Shown: piece by piece, positions 25,486-34,101 of the stretch
How positions within the stretch are numbered: position 1 is the stretch's first letter
Layout: each line of letters begins with the position of its first letter
Assembly: GCA_959019945.1 (NCBI GenBank)
Contig: CAUEQD010000016.1
Span: 1 to 41,654, forward strand
Direction of reading: 5' to 3'
Length of the DNA: 41,654 nt
Origin: an uncultured Collinsella sp.
GTDB lineage: Bacteria; Actinomycetota; Coriobacteriia; Coriobacteriales; Coriobacteriaceae
Position numbers and translations under genes: made by a program
The notes under the pieces: generated by a model
What the model saw: the letters and a program-made list of their open reading frames with translations, nothing else
What the model was told of the DNA's origin: nothing
Database searches by the model: none

Positions 25486-25641
25486 CGCCTCCTTCCCTTG
25501 GTATCCGCGCGGCCCATCCGCGTGATACATAACGGGCGCACGGGGTCCCTACCTTTCGTTATGCTTGCTGACACTTCTTAACATCGGTGGCCCCTACGTT
25601 CCGCCCGCATATATGATGCCGCGACTGTGGCTGAGTCCGAG

Positions 25642-25671
25642 CCCCGCCGGGGTTCTCCGGCGGGGTTCCTT
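25642..25671 (+). terminator. Terminator between argG and the 56-codon ORF
   Basis: A perfect 9-bp GC stem (CCCCGCCGG at 25642-25650 with CCGGCGGGG at 25657-25665) is followed by TTCCTTCT. It lies 157 nt after argG, so argH probably uses its own promoter. Confidence 0.75.
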
Positions 25672-25720
25672 CTATCAATTTGGCGGCTCTGCGCCTATAT
25701 ATATATGAGGAGTATCCATT

Positions 25721-25891
25721 ATGTTCAATGCTATCGCGCATGCTTTACTTGCCCTCGCGCCCGAGTTCGATGCTGCAAGGGTCGAGGACGTCCCTATGAG
25801 CCTGAAGGCCTGGATCGATGGTTCGCAGGGCAACATCCGGAGGGAGACGTTGGGCGCCAAGTGCATGGCGCGTCACTTCTTTGCAAATTAG
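25721..25891 (+). CDS. Small ORF (56 codons) between argG and argH; function unknown
   Basis: ATG 25721 is preceded by a GAGGAG ribosome site at 8 nt and by a TATATATATA stretch that could be a -10 region just after a terminator. The 56-residue product begins MFNAIAHALLALAPEFD and contains MSLKAWIDGSQGNIRRE and CMARHFFAN at the end. It has no signal peptide or membrane helix. I do not recognise it. Codon use is similar to the neighbours. The position before argH suggests either a small independent gene or a translated leader. Confidence 0.5.
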   Translation: MFNAIAHALLALAPEFDAARVEDVPMSLKAWIDGSQGNIRRETLGAKCMARHFFAN

Positions 25892-26009
25892 CTACATGGC
25901 TCCGCACACGGTGGGGAATGTGTAAAACTAGCGGTTGAAAAATCGCTTTAGCGATATGGCGCATTGCTTTGGGCGCTTGTTTTGGTATTTGGAGAAAGGG
26001 GACGGTTCC

Positions 26010-27440
26010 ATGGCTCTTTGGGGCGGTCGTTTTGAGGCAGGCGTGGCCGAGGTCACGCAGGAGTTTGGCGCGTCGCTGCCGGCCGACAAACATCTCTATA
26101 AGCAGGATATCGCAGGCTCTAAGGCGCATGCCAAAATGCTGGCGGCCCAGGGCATCATCAGTGCCGAGGACGAGCAGGCGATTGCCAAGGGCCTGACCGG
26201 AATCGAACAGGATATCGATGCCGGCAACTTCACCTTCGACATCAACGACGAAGACATTCATATGTCCATCGAGAGCGAGCTGACGCGTCGCATCGGCGAG
26301 GCCGGTAAGCGCTTGCATACCGGACGTTCGCGCAACGACCAGGTGGCGACCGACACGCGCCTGGGCGTCAAGGCGCTGGCCAAGGAGCTCATGGAGGCCA
26401 ATCTTGAGCTGCGTCATGTGCTGGTGGATGCGGCTAAGAAGTACGACAAGGTGATTCTGCCGGGTTACACGCATATGCAGCACGCTCAGCCCGTGCTGCT
26501 CTCGCATCATCTGCTGGCGTATTCCTGGATGTTCGCGCGCGACTTTACACGCTTGAAGGCCGCCTTTGATGCCGCCGACAACTGCCCGCTGGGTGCTGCC
26601 GCGCTTGCCGGTACGAGCTATCCGCTCGATCGCCAGATGACGGCTGCCGAACTTGGCTTTGCGGGCGTGATTCCTAACTCACTCGATGCTGTTTCCGACC
26701 GTGATTTCCTGCTCGATCTGCATTACGCTGGCTCCGTCATGGCCATGCACCTGTCGCGTCTTTCCGAGGAGATCGTGCTGTGGTCGAGCTCCGAATTTGG
26801 CTTTATCACGCTTTCAGACTCCTACTCCACCGGCTCGTCCATCATGCCGCAGAAGAAGAATCCCGACTTTGCCGAGCTTATTCGCGGCAAGAGCGGCCGT
26901 GTCTATGGCAACCTGGTGCAGCTGCTCGTGACCATGAAGGGCCTGCCGCTTGCTTATAACAAGGACTTGCAGGAGGACAAGGAGGGCGCGCTCGATACCG
27001 CCCATACGCTCTTGCAGTGCCTGTCGGTTATGGCCGGAATGATTTCGACTTGGACCGTCAACGAGGATGCCATGGCGCGCGAGTGCGGCGTGGGGCACCT
27101 TGCCGCCACCGATGTTGCCGATTACCTGGCCAAGCGTGGCCTGCCGTTCCGCGAGGCACATGCCGTGGTGGGCCATCTGGTCCTGATGTGCGAGAAGCGC
27201 GGCTGCAATCTTGAGGACCTGCCGTTTGAGGTGTTCCAGGAGGCAAGCCCGCTCTTTGAGCGCGACATTACCGAGGCGCTCGATATCCCGTCGATTGTCG
27301 CCGCGCGCACGACCGAGGGCGGCACCGCTCCTGCCGCCGTTGCCGTGCAGTTGCAGCGTGCCGAGGCACAGCTCGTGGCTGACGAGGGCGTGTTTGGATC
27401 GCTGACCAAGGTCGTCGAGATGGGTCACGGGGCAAAGTAG
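26010..27440 (+). CDS. argH: Argininosuccinate lyase
   Basis: This 476-residue enzyme cleaves argininosuccinate to arginine and fumarate. It belongs to the fumarase/aspartase superfamily. Conserved regions are the N-terminal WGGRFEAG, HTGRSRNDQVATD, LPGYTHMQHAQPV with the catalytic His, and the signature GSSIMPQKKNPDF. ATG 26010 follows a GAAAGGGGACGG segment; the in-frame start at 25935 is not supported. The gene ends with a terminator hairpin at 27491. Confidence 0.97.
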   Translation: MALWGGRFEAGVAEVTQEFGASLPADKHLYKQDIAGSKAHAKMLAAQGIISAEDEQAIAKGLTGIEQDIDAGNFTFDINDEDIHMSIESELTRRIGEAGKRLHTGRSRNDQVATDTRLGVKALAKELMEANLELRHVLVDAAKKYDKVILPGYTHMQHAQPVLLSHHLLAYSWMFARDFTRLKAAFDAADNCPLGAAALAGTSYPLDRQMTAAELGFAGVIPNSLDAVSDRDFLLDLHYAGSVMAMHLSRLSEEIVLWSSSEFGFITLSDSYSTGSSIMPQKKNPDFAELIRGKSGRVYGNLVQLLVTMKGLPLAYNKDLQEDKEGALDTAHTLLQCLSVMAGMISTWTVNEDAMARECGVGHLAATDVADYLAKRGLPFREAHAVVGHLVLMCEKRGCNLEDLPFEVFQEASPLFERDITEALDIPSIVAARTTEGGTAPAAVAVQLQRAEAQLVADEGVFGSLTKVVEMGHGAK

Positions 27441-27490
27441 AGGTTTGGCTGAAGCCGTTTTGGCCATGTATTGATAAATCGTTTTCGCTT

Positions 27491-27525
27491 TACGGGCGCC
27501 TGCTGATGTGGGAGCCCGTATTTTG
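27491..27525 (+). terminator. Terminator after argH
   Basis: TACGGGC at 27491-27497 pairs with GCCCGTA at 27514-27520, with GCC/GGA partly extending it, followed by TTTT. Confidence 0.8.
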
Positions 27526-27732
27526 TTGCTATGGGGGAGGGGCTTGTCGAGAACTTCTGTAGGACCTTTGGGCAGGTTGTGAAGGGGATACGTTCGCGGG
27601 CGGCAACCGACCGCCTGCTCTGTTCGGCGCGGTTGATGGGCGGTCGGATGGTACTCTAATCGGGCTTCGAAACAGAAGTGACACATATGGAGCGCTTTAA
27701 TAAATTGCAACGTTTCAATAAACAGCTTTTTG

Positions 27733-27761
27733 TTTAACTGCGGCTAAAACTCTGTTACGAT
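27733..27761 (+). promoter_or_regulatory. Promoter of ndk
   Basis: TTTAAC (27733-27738) and TACGAT (27756-27761) are separated by 17 bp and precede ndk by about 65 nt. The 300-nt stretch from argH to here holds the argH terminator and no convincing ORF. Confidence 0.6.
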
Positions 27762-27825
27762 GCAGTCCAGGCGGGTGCCGGAATGGGACTTGGGCACGCG
27801 CGAACCTACTTGAAAGGCTACTTTT

Positions 27826-28230
27826 ATGGCTATCGAGAAGACCTTCATCATGATTAAGCCCGACGCCGTGCGCGACCGCAAGATCGGCGAGATCGTTGCT
27901 CGCATTGAGCGCAGCGGCCTTGTCATCGAGCGCATGGAGATGACCACGCTCGAGCGCGCTACCGTCGAGGAGCACTACGCCCATCTGGCCGACAAGCCCT
28001 TCTTTGGCGGTCTCTGCGACTTTATGACGAGCGGTCCGGTCGTCAAGATGGTCGTTTCCGGTCTCTCCGCTGTTGCTAAGATGCGCACCCTCATGGGCGC
28101 TACCAACCCGCTTGAGGCTGCTCCTGGTACCATCCGCGGCGACTTTGCCGTCGATGTCAACGCCAACGTGATCCACGGCTCCGACTGCCTGGAGAACGCC
28201 GAGATTGAGATCAAGCGCTTCTTTGGCTAA
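27826..28230 (+). CDS. ndk: Nucleoside diphosphate kinase
   Basis: This 134-residue enzyme equilibrates nucleoside di- and triphosphates through a phosphohistidine. The family motif FIMIKPDAVRDR is at the N-terminus, the catalytic His is in NVIHGSD near residue 115, and TNPLEAAPGTIRGDFA precedes it. Length is typical. It stands alone between its own promoter and a strong terminator. Confidence 0.97.
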   Translation: MAIEKTFIMIKPDAVRDRKIGEIVARIERSGLVIERMEMTTLERATVEEHYAHLADKPFFGGLCDFMTSGPVVKMVVSGLSAVAKMRTLMGATNPLEAAPGTIRGDFAVDVNANVIHGSDCLENAEIEIKRFFG

Positions 28231-28268
28231 ACCAGCTTTGACTCCTTAAAGCTGTTAGCGTGTGGCTT

Positions 28269-28302
28269 GGGCGCCGCGGAACTCCATCCGCGGCGCCCTT
28301 TT
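28269..28302 (+). terminator. Terminator after ndk
   Basis: A perfect 12-bp stem (28269-28280 with 28287-28298) is followed by TTTT. Confidence 0.93.
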
Positions 28303-28316
28303 ATTCCAAAATCTAT

Positions 28317-28357
28317 GCAGGGGCCCGCTCGGACATGTGTTCCGAGCGGGCCCCTGC
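28317..28357 (-). terminator. Terminator after rpiB
   Basis: A perfect 17-bp stem (28317-28333 with 28341-28357) follows the rpiB stop on the reverse strand. The T tract is weak (ATAGATTTT). Confidence 0.75.
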
Positions 28358-28381
28358 TGTTAGCTTGTGGCACTGAATAGT

Positions 28382-28849
28382 TTAGGCTTCGTCGACGATC
28401 TTAAGGGCGCGCGTGTGATCGATCTCGTTGAGGAGGTTAACGCGACGCTCGTGACGACCGCCCTCAAACTCGGCGTCGAGCCACTCGTCGACGATCATCT
28501 TAGCGAGCTCGGAGCCCACGACGCGGGCGCCAAAAGCGAGCACGTTGGTATTGTTGTGCATGCGGGAGAGCTTGGCGCTGAAGGGCTCGGAGCACACGAC
28601 GGCGCGTACGCCCTCGACCTTGTTGGCAGCCAGGCTGATACCGACGCCGGTGCCACAGATCAGGATGCCTAGATCGACGTCGCCGTTGGCAACGGCCTTA
28701 CCCACCTTGTAGCCGGCGATGGGGTAGTCAAAGCTCTCGGAGGTGTCGGTGCCAAAGTTCACGACCTCGCAGCCGCGCTCCTTCAGGTGCTCGGAGATGA
28801 TGTTCTTGAGCTCGACGGCGGCGTGGTCGTTACCGATACCGATCTTCAT
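28382..28849 (-). CDS. rpiB: Ribose 5-phosphate isomerase B
   Basis: This 155-residue enzyme interconverts ribulose 5-phosphate and ribose 5-phosphate. The RpiB/LacAB features are intact: GNDHAAVELK with the phosphate-binding His, the catalytic Cys in ILICGTGVGISLAANK, and RMHNNTNVLAFG with its His and Asn residues. A terminal ERRVNLL segment matches the family. The start follows a GGAACTATCC segment. The gene diverges from the cysteine desulfidase gene across about 270 nt containing a hairpin with a T tract. Confidence 0.93.
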   Translation of the reverse strand: MKIGIGNDHAAVELKNIISEHLKERGCEVVNFGTDTSESFDYPIAGYKVGKAVANGDVDLGILICGTGVGISLAANKVEGVRAVVCSEPFSAKLSRMHNNTNVLAFGARVVGSELAKMIVDEWLDAEFEGGRHERRVNLLNEIDHTRALKIVDEA

Positions 28850-28930
28850 GGATAGTTCCTCTCTGGTCTGTGCGGCGAGATTGCTAAAGGTTTTACCGCG
28901 TTCGACTGCATGATAGCGCGACTTTTGTGT

Positions 28931-28949
28931 AAACGCTTGGGCGTTTTTT
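28931..28949 (+). terminator. Orphan terminator-like hairpin in the rpiB/cyuA gap
   Basis: AAACGC (28931-28936), loop TTGG and GCGTTT (28941-28946) run into a six-T tract. No gene precedes it on this strand, so it would end a short transcript. AAACGCTT recurs at 28954-28961. Confidence 0.55.
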
Positions 28950-29120
28950 GGTCAAACGCTTTAGCATGCAACAAGACCGGTTTCTCATGAATGAATGCCG
29001 TCAGTTTGCGCCTGAATGCCGTCTACCGGAACCTGGGTTGCGGTTTTTGATGCATTGTTATCAAATAAAAGAGCTAATTATTATTGAGAGCCCAGCCCGT
29101 TATACAAGTAGGAGATACCT

Positions 29121-30443
29121 ATGCCTGCCGATTCCCTTCGTGATGCCGCGTTTTGCGATGTTTTGAACCGCGAACTTGTTTGTGCACTCGGCTGCACCGA
29201 GCCCATTGCCGTTGCTTATGCAGCGGCGCTGGCGAGCCAGACGCTCGGTTGCGAACCCGATCATATGGATGTTGCCTGCTCGGGCAACATCATCAAGAAC
29301 GTCAAGAGCGTGACCGTGCCCAACTCGGGCGGTATGCACGGTATTGAGGCCGCGGCCGTGCTGGGTGCCGTGGGCGGCGACGCCAAGAGCGCGCTCGAGG
29401 TGCTCGAGAGCGTCGATGACGCGGACCGCGCCCGCGTGGCCGAGCTGCTTGCCGATGCGGACTACTGCGATGTGTCGCTTGTCGAGGGTGTGCCCAACCT
29501 CTACATCAAGGTGACTGCGACGGCCGGGGGCCATACCGCGGTCGTCGAGATTACCGATCACCACACTAATGTCACGTGCCATACGCTCGACGGTATTCCG
29601 GTATGCGGTAAGTCGGCGGGGGAGTGCGCCGCCTGCGCCGAGCGCGTGGTGGCCGAGCGTGCGGCAGATAACGCCGACACGCCCATGTCGATCGAGACCA
29701 TCATCGACTTTATCGAGGACGGTGACATTGAGGACGCCCGCGCTGCCGTTGAGCGTCAGATTGAGCTGAATGGCGCGATCAGTGCCGAGGGTCTCGCGCA
29801 CGCTTGGGGCGCCGAGGTGGGCCGTACGCTGCTGGGTGCTCGTGCCGATGACGTCGCCTGCCGCGCCCGTGCCCGTGCGGCCGCCGGGTCCGACGCCCGC
29901 ATGAACGGTTGCGCGCTGCCAGTCGCCATTGTGTGCGGCTCGGGCAATCAGGGCATTACCTGCGCATTGCCCGTCATGGAGTATGCCGAGTACCTGCGTT
30001 GCGACCACGAGCGCCTGGTGCGCGCCGTGATGCTGTCCGATCTTATCGCCGTGCATATCAAGAGCTATATTGGTGCGCTTTCGGCGTTTTGCGGCGCTAT
30101 TTGCGCTGCGTGCGGCGCCGGCGCTGCGATTACCTGGCTGTGCGGTGGCACGCGCGAGCAGATTGGCGCGACGGTATCGAATACGCTCGGCAACGTGGGC
30201 GGCATCGTATGCGACGGCGCCAAGGCGAGTTGTGCTGCCAAGATCTCGGCCGCCGTCGATGCGGCGATTCTGGGCCACGATATGGCCATGCAGGGTCGCG
30301 GCTTCCGCGCCGGCGAGGGCCTGATTCAGGATACCGTCGAGCAGACAATCGCCAGCATGGGCTACGTAGGCCGCGTGGGCATGAAAGACACCGACGTCGA
30401 GATCCTCAACATCATGATCGGCAAGACCATCGTCGACTGCTAG
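29121..30443 (+). CDS. cyuA: CyuA/UPF0597 family L-cysteine desulfidase
   Basis: This 440-residue protein belongs to the serine-dehydratase-like UPF0597/YhaM family, whose members break L-cysteine down to pyruvate, ammonia and sulfide using an iron-sulfur cluster. It has the N-terminal ELVCALGCTEPIAVAY motif with the conserved Cys, CSGNIIKNVKSV, NGCALPVAIVCGSGNQGITCALP with further Cys residues, and the C-terminal GMKDTDVEILNIM. The protein is rich in cysteine. AGTAGGAG precedes ATG 29121. It may contribute hydrogen sulfide in an anaerobic gut organism; the substrate is inferred from the family. Confidence 0.85.
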   Translation: MPADSLRDAAFCDVLNRELVCALGCTEPIAVAYAAALASQTLGCEPDHMDVACSGNIIKNVKSVTVPNSGGMHGIEAAAVLGAVGGDAKSALEVLESVDDADRARVAELLADADYCDVSLVEGVPNLYIKVTATAGGHTAVVEITDHHTNVTCHTLDGIPVCGKSAGECAACAERVVAERAADNADTPMSIETIIDFIEDGDIEDARAAVERQIELNGAISAEGLAHAWGAEVGRTLLGARADDVACRARARAAAGSDARMNGCALPVAIVCGSGNQGITCALPVMEYAEYLRCDHERLVRAVMLSDLIAVHIKSYIGALSAFCGAICAACGAGAAITWLCGGTREQIGATVSNTLGNVGGIVCDGAKASCAAKISAAVDAAILGHDMAMQGRGFRAGEGLIQDTVEQTIASMGYVGRVGMKDTDVEILNIMIGKTIVDC

Positions 30444-30519
30444 GGGCTCTGGGGCACTGCATCTTGTTGTTGAAACTATCGCGCTTGTGGCTGTAAAGCA
30501 CCTGTCTGCATTGCGGACA

Positions 30520-30935
30520 GCGAGGATCTCGCGGTAGGTCACCAGGTCGTTCTCGCGCTTGATGCGCTCGAGGACGGTTGCGACAACAAGCGCCGCTATC
30601 GCCGGCAGGAACGCCGCAGCCGCGGCGACGCCGGCGCCCCAGGTGCCCTCCATCCAGTTAAACGCCGGCGACAGTATCAGTGCGAACGCCACCGCCAGCC
30701 GCAGCATCCGCGTTCCCATGCGCTTGCGATCTCTTTCGACTGCCTCTTCCATAACGGTCACGTCTCCCTTCACGAGCGTGTCTATGGAGGTGTCGAATAG
30801 GATGCTCAGCATGAGCAGGCTCTGGACGTCCGGATACGTCTTGTCCCGCTCCCAGTTGCTGATCGTCTGACGCGACACGTAGAGTTTCTCGGCGAGATGT
30901 TCTTGGGAGAGCCCCATCGCCTCGCGCCTCGTCTT
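30520..30935 (-). pseudogene. Truncated copy of the XRE/membrane regulator at 32831-33451
   Basis: This stretch matches 32991-33430 at about 98% by eye, apart from one 24-bp deletion and a few substitutions. It would encode the XRE domain (GLSQEHLAEKLYVSRQTISNWE) and the first two membrane segments, but lacks the start and the last 50 codons. The deletion removes eight codons of the first membrane helix and lies exactly between two GCCAGC repeats present in the intact copy. The frame remains open in antisense to cyuA, but that is a shadow. The gene is a remnant joined to another regulator fragment. Confidence 0.85.
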
Positions 30936-31110
30936 TACTCACCGGCACGTCGAGCGTCTCACCGAGGGCGACGAGCATCTCCGCGTCGGGCACCGAGAGC
31001 CCGCGTTCCCATTTGGAAACCGTCTGCCTCACCACGTTCAACTTGAGCGCGAGCTCCTCCTGCGATAGCCCTTTCGATTTCCTGAGGGCCTGGATGTTCT
31101 CGTTCAGCAT
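30936..31110 (-). pseudogene. 5' fragment of another XRE family regulator
   Basis: From ATG 31110 about 58 codons encode a clear XRE helix-turn-helix, with LRKSKGLSQEELALKLNVV, RQTVSKWERGLSVPDAE and LGETLDVPVS. The gene is then cut and joined out of frame to the remnant at 30520-30935; the chimeric frame runs on to a stop at 30658. GAAAGGATCC precedes the start. A CCCGTTGC/GCAACGGG hairpin lies upstream at 31167-31187. Confidence 0.75.
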
Positions 31111-31460
31111 GGCGGATCCTTTCTCTCGCCCGGTTCCTACGTTACCGCAATGCTGTCCGCAGATGGCCCGTTGCCGCAAGCAACGGGTCGTAACATCGAC
31201 GGGGATTGTTTGAGTTCACATGTGATGCAAGCTCCTAATAATTTGACGACCATTCAATCTACCTGCGGTTTGCAACCATAGGGCGCCTGCAGGTTGCGTA
31301 AAATGATGCCTCAAGTTGGTGGTTCTTGCCATGTGGCTACCGTAGTGTGTAAGTCGCCGGCAGGAAAGCACCGAACGCTGGGATGCCGCGCCCGCGCCGT
31401 CGTCGTGAGCCAAGATCATGACGCCCGAGCGGTCGCTCCCAGCCAACGAGAGGACCTACT

Positions 31461-32594
31461 ATGAGCTTCCGTACCAACCTTCAGTATCTGCGCGCCGAGC
31501 GCCATATGACCCAGGAGCAGCTCGCCATGCTGCTTGGGGTGTCCCGCCAGTCCGTCACCAAGTGGGAGGCCGAGAAGTCCTACCCGGAGATGGATAAGCT
31601 CATCAAAATGTGCCAGATTTTCGAGTGCTCGCTCGATGACCTGGTGCAGGGTGACGTGTCGCGCCGCGCGGCCGTGAGCCAGAGCGCCGCGGATGGCGTG
31701 CAAAACGATGGGAACGCCGTCGTCCGCGTCGAGGCTCCGCACGGGCGGAACTCGTTGTCCGACATCGGATCCGCCTTTGTGCCCGCGATCCCCGTCGGTC
31801 CCAACACGGATGTATGCGGCTATGACGAGCACATGGTCGCATTTGCCCGCAAGGTCGCACTCGGTGTGGCGCTCATCATCCTGGGGGTCGCCGCCGCGGT
31901 CTTCACCGATGAGGTCCTGCACTCAGACGGAATCGTCCTCATGGCGTTGTTCGCGCTCGTTGCCGCTGGCTTGGGATTCCTTATTCCATCCGGCATGGAG
32001 CACGCGGCTTTTGTGGAAGCCCATCCGTATGTTGCGGACTTTTACACCGCAGAGCAAAAGGCGGCAGAGCGTCGTCGTGCTTCGATCGCGATCGTTTCGG
32101 GTATCGCGATCATCCTTCTTGGCATCGCCGTATCGGCGCTGTTTGAGGTGGAGGCGAACGTCCAGGTATATGGCGACACGCTGATGATGGTCCTGGTCGC
32201 CGTCGGTGTTGGGGTGATTGTCCACTGGGGCATGCTGTGGGGACGCATGGATGTCGCGGAGTACAACAAGGAGTGGCTCGAGACGGTCGAATTGAGTGCG
32301 GAGGAGCTGTCGCAGCTGGATCCCCAGAGCCGCGAGGCGTATCTGCGCGCGTGCAATCCCAAGTATCGCCGTACAGCGGCGCGCAAGAAGAGGGCTTGCG
32401 TCGTGATCATGCTCGCCTCCACCATCATCGCGCTCATCTGGCTGTTCGTCGGTGCTGCCATGGATGCGTCCGAGGGGATCGGCGGCCTGTTCTGGCTCCC
32501 GTGGGTCGTCGGTAGCTTGGGCTCCGCTATCGCCCTTATCGTTATCGACGATGACGATGAGAATGATGCGGCTGCATGCGGCGATAGGGAGTAG
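31461..32594 (+). CDS. XRE family regulator with six membrane segments
   Basis: This 377-residue protein has an N-terminal XRE helix-turn-helix (about residues 7-62, with MTQEQLAMLLGVSRQSVTKWE), a variable linker, and then about six hydrophobic segments in two groups of four and two. The groups are separated by a soluble stretch with LSQLDPQSREAYLRACNPKYRR. A DDDDEN tail ends it. It is probably a membrane-bound transcription regulator that senses an envelope signal; the ligand and targets are unknown. The ribosome site GAGAGGACC precedes ATG 31461. It faces away from the two reverse-strand regulators. Confidence 0.8.
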   Translation: MSFRTNLQYLRAERHMTQEQLAMLLGVSRQSVTKWEAEKSYPEMDKLIKMCQIFECSLDDLVQGDVSRRAAVSQSAADGVQNDGNAVVRVEAPHGRNSLSDIGSAFVPAIPVGPNTDVCGYDEHMVAFARKVALGVALIILGVAAAVFTDEVLHSDGIVLMALFALVAAGLGFLIPSGMEHAAFVEAHPYVADFYTAEQKAAERRRASIAIVSGIAIILLGIAVSALFEVEANVQVYGDTLMMVLVAVGVGVIVHWGMLWGRMDVAEYNKEWLETVELSAEELSQLDPQSREAYLRACNPKYRRTAARKKRACVVIMLASTIIALIWLFVGAAMDASEGIGGLFWLPWVVGSLGSAIALIVIDDDDENDAAACGDRE

Positions 32595-32623
32595 AGGCGT
32601 TCGAAGACATCCGTCTGAATGAA

Positions 32624-32661
32624 GCGGGCGGCCTCGGGTGTGCCGGGGCCGCCCGCATTTT
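32624..32661 (+). terminator. Terminator after the six-segment XRE gene
   Basis: A perfect 10-bp stem (GCGGGCGGCC 32624-32633 with GGCCGCCCGC 32647-32656) is followed by ATTTT. Confidence 0.85.
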
Positions 32662-32748
32662 GCTGGGTGGTGCTGTATTGCCGGCGTGGAGCGGGCCTCA
32701 AGCTAGTGCTTGCCGTCAATTTGAAGTCTTCGGCTGCGGGCACCTTCG

Positions 32749-32814
32749 AGTCCGCATCACGAGCGCAACGCTGGCGCCCAAAAGCGCCGATTCTTGACGC
32801 GCGTGATGCGGACT
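32749..32814 (-). terminator. Nested inverted repeat after the XRE gene at 32831
   Basis: Perfect 13-bp arms (32749-32761 with 32802-32814) enclose a GGCGC/GCGCC hairpin. It follows the stop codon of the reverse-strand regulator, and the inner loop supplies a TTTT run. Confidence 0.6.
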
Positions 32815-32830
32815 TCGGCAGATGCTGCCT

Positions 32831-33451
32831 CTAGTTCAGCAGCCCCCACACGGCAAAGCCGAGTGCTCCGCCGATGGCGGCCGCGGCGAAGAAGGTCAGC
32901 AAGTCGTACGCCAGTCGATGCTTCGTCGGCCACGCGCGGCGGGGGAGTACCCGCGGATCGCGCTCGATGTTCGCCTCGCCGTTCATGAAGGCGAGGATCT
33001 CGCGGTATGTCACCAGGTCGTTCTCGCGCTTGATGCGCTCGAGGACGGTCGCGACAACAAGCGCCGCTATCGCCGGCAGGAACGCCGCAGCCGCGGCGAC
33101 GCCGGCGCCCCAGGTGCCCTCCATCCAGTTAAACGCCGGCGACAGTATCAGCGCGAACGCCACCGCCAGCAACGCGAGCATCAGCACGGCCAGCCATAGC
33201 ATCCGCGTTCCCATGCGCTTGCGATCTCTTTCGACTGCCTCTTCCATAACGGTCACGTCTCCCTTCACGAGCGTGTCTATGGAGGTGTCGAATAGGATGC
33301 TCAGCATGAGCAGGCTCTGGACGTCCGGATACGTCTTGTCCCGCTCCCAGTTGCTGATCGTCTGACGCGACACGTAGAGTTTCTCGGCGAGCTGTTCTTG
33401 GGAGAGCCCCATCGCCTCGCGCCTCGTCTTGATCTGGTTGCTGATGTCCAT
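32831..33451 (-). CDS. Membrane-anchored XRE family regulator, 206 residues
   Basis: The protein has an XRE helix-turn-helix at about residues 4-60 (GLSQEQLAEKLYVSRQTISNWE) and membrane segments at about 84-105, 114-138 and 182-204. Between the last two is a soluble segment with DLVTYREILAF (about 145-155). The same length, layout and DLVTYRE segment occur in the paralogue at 34102-34722, although overall the two have diverged. I chose ATG 33451 with GGAGG at 5 nt, over GTG 33457. It is presumably membrane-tethered and its DNA target unknown. A palindrome at 33546-33563 lies upstream as a candidate operator. Confidence 0.85.
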   Translation of the reverse strand: MDISNQIKTRREAMGLSQEQLAEKLYVSRQTISNWERDKTYPDVQSLLMLSILFDTSIDTLVKGDVTVMEEAVERDRKRMGTRMLWLAVLMLALLAVAFALILSPAFNWMEGTWGAGVAAAAAFLPAIAALVVATVLERIKRENDLVTYREILAFMNGEANIERDPRVLPRRAWPTKHRLAYDLLTFFAAAAIGGALGFAVWGLLN

Positions 33452-33545
33452 CGTCACCTCCCGGTCGTGAAGGAGCGTCCCGCGAACACGCCGGGTGCGC
33501 TATCGAATCTGTTGTACATCATATGCGGCAAGGCCCGCCGACCGC

Positions 33546-33563
33546 TGCAAAATCTGTTTTGCA
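33546..33563. promoter_or_regulatory. Candidate operator palindrome upstream of XRE regulator
   Basis: TGCAAAA-TCTG-TTTTGCA is a perfect inverted repeat of 7 bp with a 4-bp spacer, 95 bp before the reverse-strand regulator at 33451. It is suitable as a dimeric XRE binding site, possibly autoregulatory. Confidence 0.4.
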
Positions 33564-33647
33564 TAGGGTTTACCTGCATGATTGTTGCTGCGATGCGTGC
33601 CATCGCCGCGGGGAGATCTGGCTTGTGGAGGTTTGCGGGACGATGGC

Positions 33648-34001
33648 TTAGCGATGTTGTCGAGCAGTCATCCAAGTGTACAGGCCCATGGCGGCGTAGC
33701 CGATTGCGGTATAGGCAACCCCATGGAACGCAAGGTCCTGGCTGCCCTCGACCGCGAGGGGAAACAGGAGCGCGGGTCCGATTCCGAGCGCTGCGGGTAC
33801 CCAGAAGAGCGTCCTCGCGGAGTTCGCGGCGAGCAGGCCGAGGGTGATTGCAGTTGCGGGGAGCACGAGTTAGATCAGCGCCATCATGGCGATCATGCCG
33901 GCATCGGATGGGACGAAGCTCACCAGGAGGGCGGGGATTGCCCAGCAGGCGCCAACGATTGCGATCAATGCGATGAGGGACGCGCGTACGGCGACGTTCA
34001 T
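33648..34001 (-). pseudogene. Small membrane protein gene with an in-frame stop
   Basis: From ATG 34001 (AGGAGG at 6 nt) the frame runs 43 codons to a TAA at 33870-33872 and then continues open for 74 more codons to 33648. The two halves together read as a plausible 4-segment membrane protein of 117 residues: SLIALIAIVGACWAIP, MIAMMALI then LVLPATAITLGLLA, and a C-terminal YTAIGYAAMGLYTW. The clean frame on both sides points to a recent nonsense change or a sequencing error. It lies 100 bp from the regulator at 34102, on the same strand. I do not recognise the family. Confidence 0.6.
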
Positions 34002-34101
34002 GGGGCACCTCCTAACGGGAATCGCCCCCATTCTGGCATACATCTTCAGAATGGGGGCTAAGGGGGATACCATTTCGGGGAACGGGTGCGTACCCACGCT
34101 T

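Noticed and set aside
29100..30917. 605-codon reverse-strand frame covering cyuA
   Set aside because: Only its first 130 codons are the XRE remnant. The rest is antisense to cyuA with no family motif and arises from high-GC codon bias.
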